The notes: generated by a model not told the origin, from the sequence alone. A DNA stretch of 64,000 nucleotides from Geosiphon pyriformis (GCA_016748015.1 JAAOMT010000295.1:626604-690603); one strand, 5' to 3'. Numbered from the stretch's first letter, positions 23,701 through 35,790 are shown. Numbers and translations are program-made.

Positions 23701-24329
23701 AACTTAAAGAAGAGATATTGATCACCGAGGACATGTTGTTTCAAGATCCAACTGAGGATACTGAAACAGAACAGTATCTCGTGTATTCCAACCTATCCAA
23801 AGAACTAGAGCTAAAATGGTACAGTGACAATGAGGAAGAAATCTGTCCCGAAAAAAAGCATGACACCGATGCCAGTTTTGACCTACAATACCCCGGACAA
23901 TCACCCATCATTATAGCCTTACATTTCCTTGTAAAAATAGATTTTAAAATAGCATTAGAAATTCCTGTTAGTACAATGATACAAGTTGCCTCTCGATTTA
24001 GTCTAACCAAGAAAGAAATTGACATAAAAAGAAGAATCATTGATGCCGGTTACATGAGAAACATCATCGTAATACTACAGAACAATTTGGACAGACCCTA
24101 CAAAATAGAATCACAAGAAAAAATTGCCCAAACTATCTTCTTACCCCTAGTCAAAATACCCCAATTAACTCCAGTAACAACCCGAGAAGAGTTAGATCTC
24201 ACTGCCCGAGGAATCAACGGGTTTGGATCAAGTAAAAGAGAAAATGTACCAGTTAATTTTATGAAGGAAAACAGTGACCAAGTAGAATTTATCCACACCA
24301 ACACTGTCATCTCCATTCCTCCATACTGA
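23701..24329 (+). pseudogene. B#1 dUTPase domain inside pol
   Basis: dUTPase converts dUTP to dUMP and keeps uracil out of DNA. The five trimeric-dUTPase motifs appear in order: motif 1 DASFDL (23868-23885), motif 2 region EIPVST...ASRFSL (about 23958-24004), motif 3 IIDAGYMRNI (24036-24065), motif 4 KIAQTIFLPL (24120-24149) and motif 5 RGINGFGSS (24207-24233). The frame is open from 23541 to a TGA at 24327. It lies in the same frame as RT, so it was made as part of Pol. Motif 1 has Ser where Gly is usual, and motif 2 is divergent. A decayed counterpart exists in C#1 (about 54120-54320). Family A lacks it. Confidence 0.8.
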
Positions 24330-26080
24330 CAATACATCCTTAAGGTGAATCAAAAGATCTAAGATCAAGCCCTATTATTTGAAACCAGTCCTGAAATCTG
24401 TTCTCTAGCTGATGTTGCTAATCTATACCTACTGGCCAAAGCCCATAAACACTTCAAAATCCTTATCCACAACCCTACAGAAGATATCATTGAAATCCCC
24501 AAAGGGACTCTTGTCAGTTCCATATTCGCAGATAGTCAGAATTCTGAAAAACCCCAGTCCATTCCAGATTTTGCACAATTATTCTTATTCTGTGACATTA
24601 CCTTACAAGTATAGAATTTGCCAAAAGAAAGTTACTTGTTCACATCAGAAGAGATCAATAAATTGAATTTAGGAAATTTAAGTACTCTGCAACAAATGCA
24701 ACTCAAAGTCCTTCTGAATCAGTATGCCGATGTCTTTGCCAGCAAAAATAAGTTCGGACACACCGACATCGTAAAGCATCAGATTGATACAGGAGACGCT
24801 CGACCAATTAAGCAACAAGCTTACCACATACTCCCATCTGGTGATAATCTAATTAAGCAAGAAGTGCAACGGATGCTTGATAATGGCCTAATCAAAAAAT
24901 TGTTAAGCTCTTGGTTCTCGCCAGTAGTCTTGGTCACCAAGAAAAACGGAAAAGTGCGATTCTGCATAGATTATCGAAAACTAAATAGCATCACACGAGG
25001 AGATAGTTATCCTACTCCCCTCATCCAGGAAATTTTGGACAATCTAGGGAAAAAGAAATGATTCTCATTATTAGATTTAGCAAGTGGTTACTGGCAAGTT
25101 GAAATGGACCCCAAAGACAAAGGAAAAACAGCATTTACTACTCGAGATGGAAACTTTGAGTTTAACATAATGCTTTTTGGACTTTGTAATGCTCCTGCCA
25201 CGTTTCAACACCTGATGGATATAGTATACAAAGAAATCTTTTGGAAATCAGTAGTAGTCTACTTAGACAACACAAACATGTTCTCCAAAACATTCAAAGA
25301 CCATCTGCTCCACCTACAACAAGTCTTCGAATGCCTTTGTAGTGCCAGATTGAAACTCAATCCCGAAAAGTGCTTCTTTGGAAAAACCGAGTTAAAATTT
25401 CTAGGACATGTAATCAGCAAGGATGGAGTTAAACCCAATCCAGATAAAGTACAAAAAGTCAAGGATTTTCCAGTTCCAATCAACCTCAGAGAATTATGAG
25501 GATTTCTAGGATTAGCAGGATATTATTGTCGATTTGTCAAAGGTTTCTCAAACATCGCAAAACCACTCCATCAATTGTTGTCCAAATACATACCGTACTT
25601 GTGGAAGGAAGATCAACAGAAAGCATTTGACTATCTCAAGCAGTGATTGATCACATCCCCAATCTTGATTTACCCAGATTTCATTAAACAGTTCATTGTC
25701 ACTACGGACACCTCAAAAAATGCTCTAGGAGCAGTCTTATCACAGATAGGACCAGACAATAGAGAACACCCAGTTGTCTACGCTAGTCGCAGCACTACTC
25801 CAGCAGAAAAGAATTACAGCACAACAGATCTGGAATGTCTTGCCATTTATTAGGCCATACAGACTTGAAAACATTACCTCAATCAACTATTTGATCTATA
25901 TACCAACCACAAAGGACTTATTTGGTTACTCAACAATCCACAACTAGAAGAAAAATATGCGAGATGGAGTACTTATCTGCAACAATTCCCACTCAAAGTC
26001 CATTACAAGGAAGAATCCAAGAACACCAATGCTGACAGTTTGTCGAAGATGCCACAAACCTAATCTCAGACCCATGGACA
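24330..26080 (+). pseudogene. B#1 reverse transcriptase and RNase H
   Basis: RT copies the RNA genome and RNase H removes the RNA strand. RT motifs: FCIDYRKLN (near 24960), LDLASGYWQ with catalytic Asp at 25074-25076, and the YxDD box mutated to YLDN (25260-25271). FLGHVISKDGV and GFLGLAGYY follow. RNase [15 protein letters not shown] (near 25700), DLECLAIY (near 25833) and TNHK in place of TDHK (Asn at 25905-25907). Stops (TGA at 25059, 25497 and 25644; TAG 25851; TGA 25866) sit at Trp or Arg positions. The frame is lost between about 26060 and 26085, before integrase. Confidence 0.88.
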
Positions 26081-26084
26081 CACT

Positions 26085-27441
26085 CACTTATCAATGACTA
26101 CATCAGTACCTATCGACACTATGTTTCAAGGAGATATTATTTCAACAGAAACAGAGTACCATATGAAAACAAGCCCGAAATTATTTTATTCAAGACAACC
26201 AACTATATCAATGAGAATGCCGAAACCACCCCAACCCACAACGACTAATCATGGACAGTGAAAGAGAAACTATACTATATAGTGTGCACTCAGATCCGAC
26301 TGCAGGACACTTTAACAAAGATGCTATCCTCAAAAGAACACTAAACTTATATTATTGGTCAATGATGCACAAAGACATTTTCAAATATGTGCTCAATTGT
26401 GATGCATGCCAGTGAAGAGGAGAAGCAAGATCAACAGAACCACTTCGACCCATTCCAGTTGGAAATCCATTTGATAGAATTAGGATTGATTTGGTTGGAT
26501 CTTTTTTAATTACATCCCAAGGAAATTACTATATTGCTGTAGCCATAGACTATCTTACAAAATGGCCAGAAGCCAGAGCAATCCAAGTGGCTAATGCTAA
26601 AACAGTCACCAAATTTGTGCATCAAGACCTAATTTGCCAACATGAATGTCTGAAAGAATTATTATCTGATCAGGGAACACACTTCGTTAATAATACGCTG
26701 ACTGAACTAAGCCAATGGTTTGAAATAAAGAGACCTTTATTGTCACCATACTACCCACAAATAAATGAACTGGTAGAACAGTTTAACAGAATACTGTACA
26801 AAGCACTAGCAAAAATAAGTCATGAAAACAGACAAGAATGGGACTTATTTATACCTTCTGTACTCTTTGCATACCGAACATTGAAACAAAATACAACTCA
26901 ATTCACACCATTCGAACTAGTCTATGGAAGAAAAGCTATGTTACCGATTGAACGAGTGATACCGTCATACCCAACAGAAACAATCAATGAAAAGAATTTT
27001 GAGGCTACCTTACACCAAAGAATGTACCAGCTAATAGAAACATTGGAAAACAATCAAAGAACAGCAGCTGACAATATTAGTCACACTCAAGAACAACAAA
27101 AAGAAAGACATGATAAACACCTGCCAGAACAACCAATGGAATTCAAGATTGGAGACCAAGTACTGTTACATCATACAAAAGCTGAGAAACAGTGGAATGG
27201 AAAGTTCGACCCAAAGTGAGATGGTCCATTTCACATACATGAAGTGTTAGGAAATAGAGCTTACAAATTACAATTGGAAGACAGAATTTTAAAGAAAGTA
27301 GCACATGGAAATCGGTTAAAAATTTATAATGTAAAACAGGAATCATCGTCATCAGTACCTCAACTAGGAACACAAATTTCATTAATCAGACTAGAAGATA
27401 TATTACAAGATTTGAAACCAATAATCGTCATCGAAACGTAG
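26085..27441 (+). pseudogene. B#1 integrase
   Basis: Integrase inserts the cDNA into the genome. It is read in the frame of Gag, one shift away from RT. A HHCC zinc-binding N-terminus is present: His at 26287 and 26308, CDAC at 26398-26409. The DD35E core is intact: Asp at 26488-26490, Asp at 26668-26670 (SDQG) and Glu at 26776-26778, 35 residues apart. A GPF/Y-like module (DGPFHIHEVLGNRAYKL) begins near 27220, after a TGA at 27217 where Trp is usual. No chromodomain is visible. The end is the TAG at 27439. Confidence 0.85.
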
Positions 27442-27521
27442 ACAATAGGCAGCAAATTAAATTGGGGAATTCAAATATATATAGCATCCGAAAAGCAGCA
27501 AGAAATGATAGAAATTTTAAC

Positions 27522-28256
27522 ATGGATCTTTCAGATCAAATTTTAAAATTATCTAAACAATTATTTGAAACAATTCAAAAATCGACATTTTAAATAGAAA
27601 TAACAATTAATAAAAAAAAGATACAGTACAAAGATAAGAGCAGGAGAGGAGAGAACGAGAGTTCAATTAAAACTAAACGTTCTCTTCCCTATCCACCACC
27701 CGAAAGGCAATGTGAAAGGAAAAATTGTCTTTGGGTGGGGGGTGGAAAAGAAGAAGGCAAAAAACGAGAAAAAGGTTACAAAAGAAGATACTTGGTCTCC
27801 GAGCTCAAAGAAATAAAACAAGCTTTAGCTCGTGGGACCAAACTCTCCGAAACAGGGGAGTGGACACTTGACAATGCCCAGGAATGAAAAGAAAGCCTTC
27901 CTCCAGCTTATTGGTTCTACAAAATTGGAGAACAGCTTGACTTGAAAACATCATATGAAGACCTCAGCCAGAAAATGTTCAACAAAGAAGCAATACAACA
28001 AGTAGAAAAATTTGTAGGGAAAAACAATCTGACCCTATATTACAAAGCAGCATACCAACTATACACCGCCTTTCAACATTGCTCAAATATACTACTGAAT
28101 GGATCTATGAAAATCATAATGGTTAACAGCATAGAACAAATAACCAATCAACAGTTCAAAGACCTACAAAAGGCAATACTCGAGGCAACAATTGAACATT
28201 ACACAAACAAAGCCACGATAACAGATACATATGGTTTTACAGGAGCTCAATTTTAA
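27522..28256 (+). pseudogene. B#1 extra 3' ORF (ORF3), unknown function
   Basis: Downstream of integrase, one frame (the RT frame) runs from ATG 27522 to TAA 28254 with only two stops, TAA 27591 and a TGA near 27885. It encodes about 244 residues: a Lys/Arg-rich N-terminal half (KRSLPYPPPERQ, then GGGKEEGKKREKGYKRR) and a helical-looking C-terminal half (QMF-free segment 27942-28256 beginning MKTSYEDLSQKMF). I see no signal peptide or membrane segment, so it does not look like an envelope. A decayed version lies at 59291-59304 plus 60177-60575. I do not recognise the family. Confidence 0.6.
27630..27661 (+). other. Internal purine-rich tract in B#1
   Basis: About 32 bp are nearly all A and G (two C and one T). 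Such tracts can act as extra plus-strand priming sites, but this one also lies inside the ORF3 frame. Its role is unproven. Confidence 0.3.
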
Positions 28257-28270
28257 AAAGAGAGGGATAA
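28255..28270 (+). other. Polypurine tract of B#1
   Basis: AAAAAGAGAGGGATAA lies directly before the 3' LTR TGTTACC, the expected position of the plus-strand primer. It overlaps the stop codon of ORF3. C#1 has a decayed counterpart before 54338. Confidence 0.75.
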
Positions 28271-29364
28271 TGTTACCCAAGTAGAAAAACCAATCCAAAG
28301 TTATGAAGAAACGTGACCAAAACGTGACATAATACAGAATAATGCGCAATAATGTTGGATAACACATTATAAGGTTGGATAACATGTTATAATACAGGAT
28401 AATACAGAATAGCATGCAATAATATAGGATAATGTATTATAATGCAGGATAACACAGAATAACATGTAATAACGTTAGATAACATATTATAACATAGGAT
28501 AACTAGCGATAACATAGAAAAACAAAGCAATAACAGAAACAACAAAGCAATAGCTAGCGATAGCAAGACAATTGAAAGCAATCCTGTAAAACCAAAAGAA
28601 TATATAAAAGCAAGTAGTTGTAAAAGTGAGAAAAAGCAGAGAAGAAAAAAATAGATACAAACCTCTAGACCAGAAATTAAAATATCCATACCTTTTTATT
28701 CTTTATTATCTTCCCTATTTCATTTCCTAAAATAAACCAATTATTAAAAGAAATCAGAATCACAAATTCATGTTCTTGAACTTCGTGGAATTTACGTAAA
28801 TTAATCCTTGTCTCATACCTCTGTTCTAGAACAGATGCTCTTAGCATAACCACTTCGAACCTATTAACGATTTGGACCAATCGCTCTTGATCATGGCAAT
28901 TGATGATATTAATTTATCTTTTCTCTCTTTTCTTTTCTTTTCTTTTTCTTTTTCTTTCTTTTTCTGTCTTAATTTTTTGTGGAATGGCAACATAGTAAAA
29001 TTGACTGTCTGGGAATAGACTTTGTGATAGCCTGGTAAAAGAGGGAAGCTCCCCCTAAGTTTTGGATATTAACATTATCTTGTTAGCTTATCAGAAGAGC
29101 GAAAAGACAACACCAGACCCTAATGACTACACTCGTTAGCTCGGAGAAAAAAGCTCACATTTACAAAAAACATTGTAATCGACAAAAGACAAACTCTGTG
29201 CCTTATAACCAAAGAACTCAACAGGTAAAATTCACATTCAGGAATAGACTTTCAGAGACTGATAATCAAGACTAAGCCAACAGAATTATGTGGAAGACAC
29301 ATCATCAATAATTGAGAGCACCAAACGTTACCATTTCCCATACCCACCAAGTTTACCCGTAACA
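28271..29364 (+). repeat. 3' LTR of B#1
   Basis: TGTTACCCAAG...CCGTAACA, collinear with the 5' LTR. The 10-bp array is at 28329-28528 (again 200 bp) and the TATAAAAG box at 28603-28610. Sequence of A#2 resumes after the ACAG duplication. Confidence 0.9.
28329..28528 (+). repeat. 10-bp-periodic array in the B#1 3' LTR, 20 units
   Basis: It has the same register and the same 200-bp length as 19180-19379. Units differ by transitions, but no insertion or deletion breaks the 10-bp phase. Confidence 0.88.
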
Positions 29365-31000
29365 ACAGTTATTAGTAGTATAATTTTTGTACTTAGTGTT
29401 AGTACAATAAATTATTGTATTTTTCTAGTAATAAATATATGTTTTGTCTAATCTATTACAAAAATTGGGAATCTATTAGCCTAATACCTAGAAAAGAAAA
29501 CAAAAGTCTTTTGAGAATAAACCATCTAAGATTCAATTACTAGCAATAAAATACAAAAAACCTTTTCTTAAAGAAAAAAAAATGGACATTGAAAATTTAC
29601 TGGCTAAAAACAATTCAGTTATATCAAAAAAAAGTGATATTTCTGGATGTATTTATGTAATACAACATATTATTACCACTAAAAAAACTTATCTCATCTA
29701 CTTAAAGTCTTATTAGTTCAATTAATACAATAATAAATTTATCAAGAAAAAAATAAACCGAATGAAAAACCTTAAATTTATATAAAAAACCAAGAATAAA
29801 TAGATCTTTTTAGTTGTAATAATATTTAAAAAAAATGAAATCCTATACTTTTGTGTTAATTATTACTAATTAAATACTATTACCAAAAGAAATATGTATT
29901 CATTTTCCAAGATTAATGCAATATTAAACAAATTTAATAGTACTGCTTTTTTCTCAACTATTGACTTAACTGCTGAATTTTGACAAGTAAAAATAGATTT
30001 AAAAAGCAGAAAAAAACTGTTTTTATTACCAAATATGACATCTACAAATTTACAGTTATGTCTTTTAGTCTCATTAATGTTTCTTTTACTTTTTAATGCT
30101 TGATAAACAAAGTATTTAAATCAGTTAAAGAAAACTTTGTTTTGGTTTATTTAGACAATATAATAATATATTTAAAAATCTAAGATAAACATTTTGAACA
30201 TTTGCAAAAAATTCTTGATTTCTTTAGAAATGCTAATTTTAAAATTAACTCAATTAAATCTTTCTTTGAACAACAATCTACATAGTTTTTTGGATATTTT
30301 ATTATAAAAAATAGAATATTTTCTGACCCAGCCAAGATTAAAAAAGTTCAGAATATTAGGCAATTAATGAATATTCATAAACTATACTTTTTCCTTAGTT
30401 TAGCCTTTTATTATCAAAAATTTGTTAAGAATTTCTCCAAAATTGCCTCTTTTTTTAATTAGCTACTTAGAAAAAATATTAATTACTACTGAGATATACA
30501 TTAACAAAAAGCATTTAAAACTTTAAAGAAAAAATTGGTTACAAAATTTATTCTTATATAATTTGATCTAAATCAACTTTTTATTTTTTATACTAATGTA
30601 TCTGGCTATAGACTTGGTGCTGTTTTTTTACAAAAAATAAAAAAGACAAAGAACATACTATAGTATATACCAGTAGAATACTCTTACCAACAAAACAAAA
30701 CTATTCAGTTATTAAGCAGGAATGTTTAGCAATAGTTTAGACTACTAGTTACTAGAATAAATATCTTTTTGGTGTAAAATTTTTGGTGATAATAGATCAT
30801 TAAGCTTTGGTTTGATTATACAACAAAAGAAAGCTGGTACATAAACAGATAATTTGTTGAATACTTTACTTGAATGAATTTAACTATAACATTTAACATT
30901 ATAAAAGAGCAAATTATCAAAATGCTAATGCTTTTTTTAGATTTATTATTCAGTAATAATACAATCTTCACAAACCAAACCAACCTAATTATTAGTAATT
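29365..31000 (+). pseudogene. A#2 pol continued: protease tail, RT and RNase H
   Basis: It continues the A#2 polyprotein at the exact residue where 19121 stops (compare A#1 from 47036). RT begins near 29582 with MDIENLLAKN. TIDLTAEF keeps the first catalytic Asp near 29962. The YLDD box reads YLDN near 30147-30158. RNase H and linker follow to about 30955. Many stops in all frames show an old, inactive copy. Confidence 0.65.
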
Positions 31001-32300
31001 CCTCTTAAACAAACATAATAATAAACTTGGACAACTATTCTGTACAAATAAAATTTTTGGGTAAAAAACAATATTCACTGGAACACAATTGACAGCAAAA
31101 AAAATATTTGCATAAACAATCAAATTTTTATTTGATTCATTAGAACCAGTTATATAAAAGAAATAAAAAAGATTCTGATCACTTTCAAAGAGTTATCAGA
31201 TTTGAAGAAAAAAAATTGTAATTTACAATATATATACTGACTCATTAGTTGAACACTTTGAAAAAACAAAAACAATTCAGAAAATTTTAACTCATTATTA
31301 TTGGCCTATCTTAGGAAAAAATATTATTGAATATATCAAAATCTGTAATATCTGTTAAAGAAAAAAAAACCCCAATCACAAGAAAAATATTCATCCAATT
31401 TCTGTTGGTTAACTATTTGACAGAATTGGTATAGATGTTATTAGATCTTTAACAATAACTTTTAATAATAACAGATATATTATTACAGCTATTAACTATC
31501 TTATAAAGTAGATAAAAACAAGAACTATTTCAGATTAAACAGCAGTCTTTATTGCTAATTTTATTTATAAAAATATAATTTGTTGCTATGACTGCTCCAA
31601 AAAACTTTTATCTGATAAAAAAAAAGCTTTTCTCAGTACATTAATTGAAAAACTTTGTAGAAAAATAGGAATATGTTACAAACTCTCTTCTTTTTATTAT
31701 CTTTAGATAAATGGCCTAGTAGAATGTTCTAACAAAATATTATGTAAAATTTTAGCCAAAAACCAGTAAAAAAACAAACTTATGAGACAAAGTACTGTTT
31801 TTAGCTTTATTTGTTTATAGAACTGTAAATCATAACATAACAAGTTATGAACTCTTTTATCTGCTCTATAGATGAATGGCAATTTTACCAATAAAAATTA
31901 ACATTGAAACAATATTTTTTGAGGAAATAACAATAAAAAATTACAAAAACATTTTGCAAAGAAGACTTAACATTATTTTTGACTTCTTAGTAAAGATATA
32001 AATAATTGTCTTTGAAAAGATAAAACAGTTACAAAAAAAGCTTAAGAAGAAAAAAACCTATAAAACACTTTTTTTAAGTATTAGTAATTTAGTTTTAGAA
32101 TATTGTTTAAATAGAAACAATGTTTATGGTAATAAATTCTCTAGCCAATAGAAAAGATTCTTTATAATCAACAAAGTTTTAAACAATAGTTCATATATTC
32201 TACAAGATCAATATAGAACAATTTTTAATAATTACTTTGTTCATAATATGTGATTCAAGAAATATTACAAACAACTTGATTGGTTATTTGTTGTAATAAT
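31001..32300 (+). pseudogene. A#2 integrase
   Basis: It is collinear with A#1 48680-49950. Pieces of the zinc-binding N-terminus (YYWPIL, then an ICNIC-like stretch near 31345), the core and the C-terminal module can be followed across several frames. The region near 31700-31890 reads NGLVE-like, with the opposite strand giving a shadow frame. Confidence 0.6.
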
Positions 32301-33000
32301 ATCAGCCCAAATAATCAACAAAATTAGATATAAATAAATGCACCATTTTCAAAACAGAGATATCTTTAATTAACATAAATAATTATTTTTTGAATCAAAA
32401 TATTCAAAACACTTTTTATATTTTCCATAAATATTAAATCAAAAATTATCCAAATACTACTCTGATCATTAAAAAACAAATCACCATAACTGATAACAAT
32501 AGAATACATACTATTATTAAACCAAAAAAAACAACTATTAAAAGAAAAAAAATTGGTAACAAAATGGATAAATATTTGCTAGAAAGTATAACAGCAGTGA
32601 TACTCTCACTTTCTATTACAATTAAAAAAACAATTCCAGAAATTTTGTCTATAAACAAAAACCTATCATATGAAAAACAACTGAAACTTTATAATTGCCT
32701 TGGTAAAATTTTAAAAGATATAAAGCTCTTAAAGAAAACAACTTCAGAGATACAAATAGAAATTTTGGGTATTATATGATTAAATATTTCAAAAATTTTA
32801 ACTATTACTAAAAGAGCCAAAACTCTTATACAAAGATTTGGTTTCTTGGATATAAAACTTATTTTGCCTTAAGTATTATATATCTTATCCACAAAAAACT
32901 TCAACAAACTAGTTAGCTTTAAACTAAAAAAAACTTTTCAAATAGATTATTTTATGAATAGTTTAATTTTGTTAAAGCTTAATCTTTTTGAAAATAATGA
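32301..33000 (+). pseudogene. A#2 extra 3' ORF, decayed
   Basis: It corresponds to the A#1 3' ORF (49960-50681). A clean piece at 32564-32779 begins MDKYLLESITAVI and ends at EILGII. It shares with A#1 and A#3 the stretch KQLKLYxxLGKIxKDxKL. Function unknown. Confidence 0.6.
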
Positions 33001-33702
33001 AATTATGGTTAAAACTTATAGTTTTTATTAGTTATTACATGTATTAATCACTAATATTATATAATTAGCCATTCTATTTTTAGATAATAATCATTAATCT
33101 GATCAATAACTTAATTGTTGACTTAATTATTAATTTGATCATTAATCTAATTATTGACCTAATTATTGACTATTTTTAATAGCTATATAAGCAATAAGTT
33201 TTTTAGTTATAGAAAGTATTAATGTAGCAATTGATTAAAAATAAATAAAATAACAACTATTATTTTAATTTTTTTTTAATTACTTATTCTTTTTTTTTAT
33301 TTTCAAGTATTTGAACATCTTAAAATAAAAAATTACTTGTTGGCATTTACTTACCTTTTTTTTGACTTATATAATTGTAGCATTTGAAGATTATTAAATA
33401 AAATATAACTAAAAAATACATTTAATACCTAATATCAAATTCTAAGAATGCTAATATAAAGCATAAAATTATATTAATATGTTATCATTTGTTAACAGTA
33501 TAGACTATTTTTCTAGCTTTAAATTTCTCAGTTATTTTTTGAAAAAAATAACAATTGAGATATTTTATGAGACTGATTTTACACATTAAATCTATACTTA
33601 TTTAATTTGTATTTTGAAATTGAATCCTCTTTAATTAATTCTATTGCCTTACAATTTTGTTTTTTCTTACTATTTGTTAACTTGTTACTTCAATTCATAA
33701 TA
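33001..33702 (+). repeat. 3' LTR of A#2
   Basis: It starts AATTATGGTTAAAAC (decayed TGTTATAGTTGAAAC) and ends CATAATA, followed by the TTAT duplication. The 12-bp array is at 33090-33173 with 7 units, against 8 in the 5' LTR. Confidence 0.75.
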
Positions 33703-34424
33703 TTATAAAACAAAAAAATTATAAAGCAATTACTACTTATCTTGGCTAATTTAATTAAATTTTTGGTCAAATTCAAACTATTAAATGAGACTATTATATA
33801 TCTGACCAAATTTTGAATTAGTTTATTAAAGAATTAAAAAGCAGTATTTTTTAGTTTATTAGATTTTAATATCCTAAAAACTTATAGAATACAGTAATAT
33901 TTGTCTATAACTTTGAATCTGCAGAACAAAAAACAAATTACATCCAAGCTGTTAATTTAACCATAAATAAAATTTTTAATATTGACACAAAACTTATCTA
34001 ATTAAGTAAAAAATTAACTCAAAAAATTAAGAAATTTTTTGCAAAAAATTCAAGAGCATATTAGCTTTTATAACACCAAAAAAATAACAATATTACAAAA
34101 TACCAACAACAAAAACAATGTTAACAGTAACAAAAACTTTGAAAACAAAATTTTTGCAATTGTTATTATTGTTAAAAACCAAATTACATTGTAAAAAATT
34201 TTTACAAGAAGATATTAAATTAAAATTATAAAAACCAATATCAACAATAAACAAAATATTTACAATTCACAGAATTTTAATATTTTTTATCTTAATATTA
34301 ACAATTACAATACTCATCTCAACTATTACAGAATTATTATTAATATTCACAAGTAATATTATAGATATAATTTCAATATTAAGCTTTACAATATAACAAT
34401 TTAAGATTTTAAGTTATTAACTAT
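33703..34424 (+). pseudogene. B#2 gag, fragment 2
   Basis: It continues B#2 gag from the residue where A#2 inserted (HKTVTTYL in B#1). It includes an NFESAEQ-like stretch near 33912 and the decayed zinc-knuckle region (about 34150-34210). It ends at the CTAT duplication 34421-34424 of A#3. Confidence 0.7.
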
Positions 34425-35065
34425 TGTTACGGGTTAGAGTAACAAGCTAATAGATAACAAGGGAGAACAGAATTATAGGGTAATGGAAATAATCAAAGGG
34501 CTTTTAACTTCAATGAGTGAATTAAATAAGTATGGATTCAATGTGCGAGATTAGTCTCATAAAATATCTCAGTCACTGTACTTTTCAAAAATAACCAGGG
34601 GATCTAAAGGTAGAGGGATAGTCTATACTATTAACAAATGATTATGCTTAGTATAATTCTATGCCTCATATTGGCATTCTTAGAATTTAATATCAAGTAT
34701 CAAATGTACTTTTCAGTCACATTTTATTCAATAGTTTTCAAATGCTGCAATTATATGTTTTAGAAAAAGGATAGATAAATACTAACAAGTAGTCTTTTAT
34801 TTTTAAGATGTTCAGATACTTGAAGGTAGGGAAAGAGAAATTAGTGATAAGAGAAGGATTGAGATGAAGTTGTTATTTTATTTCTTTATTTTTTTGATTC
34901 TTACATGCTTTTCTACAGTTAAGAGATTTATCACTTATATAGCTGTCAAAAGTGATCAATAATTAGGTCAATAATCACTTTCTAAAAATAGAGTGGCTAA
35001 TTTATGTGACATCAATGGCTAATACATGTGATAATTAATAAGAAGTATAAGTTTCAACCATAATA
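34425..35065 (-). repeat. 3' LTR of A#3
   Basis: It begins TGTTACGGGTTAGAG on the plus strand and ends ACCATAATA. Its 12-bp array is contracted to about two units (34952-34977), which accounts for most of the 60-bp difference from the 5' LTR. A purine tract on the minus strand (GAAGAGGATAA) lies at 35066-35076. Confidence 0.82.
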
Positions 35066-35124
35066 TTATCCTCTTCAAAGAGATTAAGCTCTGGCAAAAT
35101 CAAGCTATTTATGGTGTAATCTAT

Positions 35125-35790
35125 TTAAAGGGTTTTATCTAACTCAAAGCTAATTAGTTTGTTGAAGTCTTTTGTGGATAAAATATATAACACTTGAGAC
35201 AAAATGAGTTTTGTATCCAAGAGACCAAATCTTTGTATTAGAGTTTTGGCTCTTTTAGCAATAGTTAAAACTCTTAAGACATTTAACCATATAATGCCCA
35301 AAATTTCTGCCTGTATCTCTGAAGTTGTTTTTTTCATGAGTTTCATATCCTTTATAATTTTACCAAGGTGACCATAGAGTTCTAATTGCCTTCCATATAA
35401 CAAGTTTTTGTCTATGAGTAAGATTTCTTGGAGTGTTTTTCCAATTGTGTTGGAAGGTGGAAATATAGCTGCTGTTATACTTTCCAACAGATATTTATCT
35501 ATTTTACTACCAATTTTTTCTCTTCTGGTAGTAGTTTTCTTTGATCTGATAACAGTATGTGTTCTACTATTATTAGTTATGGTGATCTGTTTTCCAATAA
35601 TCAGAGTAGTATTTGGGTAGTTTTTGATCCAATACTCATAAAGAGTATAGAAGACATTTTAGATGTTTTGATCCAGAAAATAATTGTTCATGTCAATTAA
35701 AGATACTTCTGTTTTGGAAATGGTATATTTATTTATACTTGATTTTTGCTGATCATTTGGGTTAGTATTACCACAACAGGCAGCCAATCA
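35125..35790 (-). pseudogene. A#3 extra 3' ORF
   Basis: The longest clean piece, 35125-35487 (120 codons), starts MESITAAIFPPSN and contains RQLELYGHLGKIIKDMKL and TIAKRAKTLIQRFG. The counterpart in A#1 extends upstream by about 105 residues including a basic RPKKTTTRREK stretch, and similar sequence is found here to about 35790. There is no recognisable domain, no membrane segment and no similarity by eye to the family B 3' ORF. It follows integrase. Confidence 0.6.

Larger units (their letters stand above)
19122..29364 (+). mobile_element. Complete family B Ty3/gypsy-type retrotransposon B#1 (10.2 kb) with dUTPase
   Basis: LTRs of 1,091 bp (19122-20212) and 1,094 bp (28271-29364) flank an 8.06-kb internal region, with an ACAG duplication at 19118-19121 and 29365-29368. 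The internal order is primer-binding site, Gag, protease, Cys-rich region, dUTPase, RT, RNase H, integrase, an extra ORF and a polypurine tract. RT/RNase H before integrase is the Ty3/gypsy order. Composition is far less AT-biased than the other copies, so it is the youngest insertion. The two LTRs differ mostly by transitions. Many stops and three catalytic Asp-to-Asn changes make it inactive. Confidence 0.9.
13835..33702 (+). mobile_element. Family A Ty3/gypsy-type element A#2, interrupted by three younger insertions
   Basis: It is bounded by LTRs 13835-15511 and 33001-33702 and by a TTAT target duplication on each side. After removal of B#1 (19122-29364), the solo B LTR (15950-16980), the solo C LTR (14344-15308) and their duplications, 7.6 kb remains. 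That equals A#1 (7,696 bp) and A#3 without its solo LTR. It lies in the gag of B#2. All of its genes are broken. Confidence 0.8.

Noticed and set aside
20278-27441. TGA read as Trp in family B (alternative genetic code)
   Set aside because: Many TGA sit where Trp fits, but TAG and TAA also occur at Trp and Gln positions, and catalytic Asp codons changed to Asn in the same copies. The intact phospholipase D uses TGG for Trp and has no in-frame TGA. Mutation explains it better.
27522-28256. Family B ORF3 as an envelope gene
   Set aside because: No signal peptide, no membrane segment and a strongly basic N-terminal half. Position alone is not enough.
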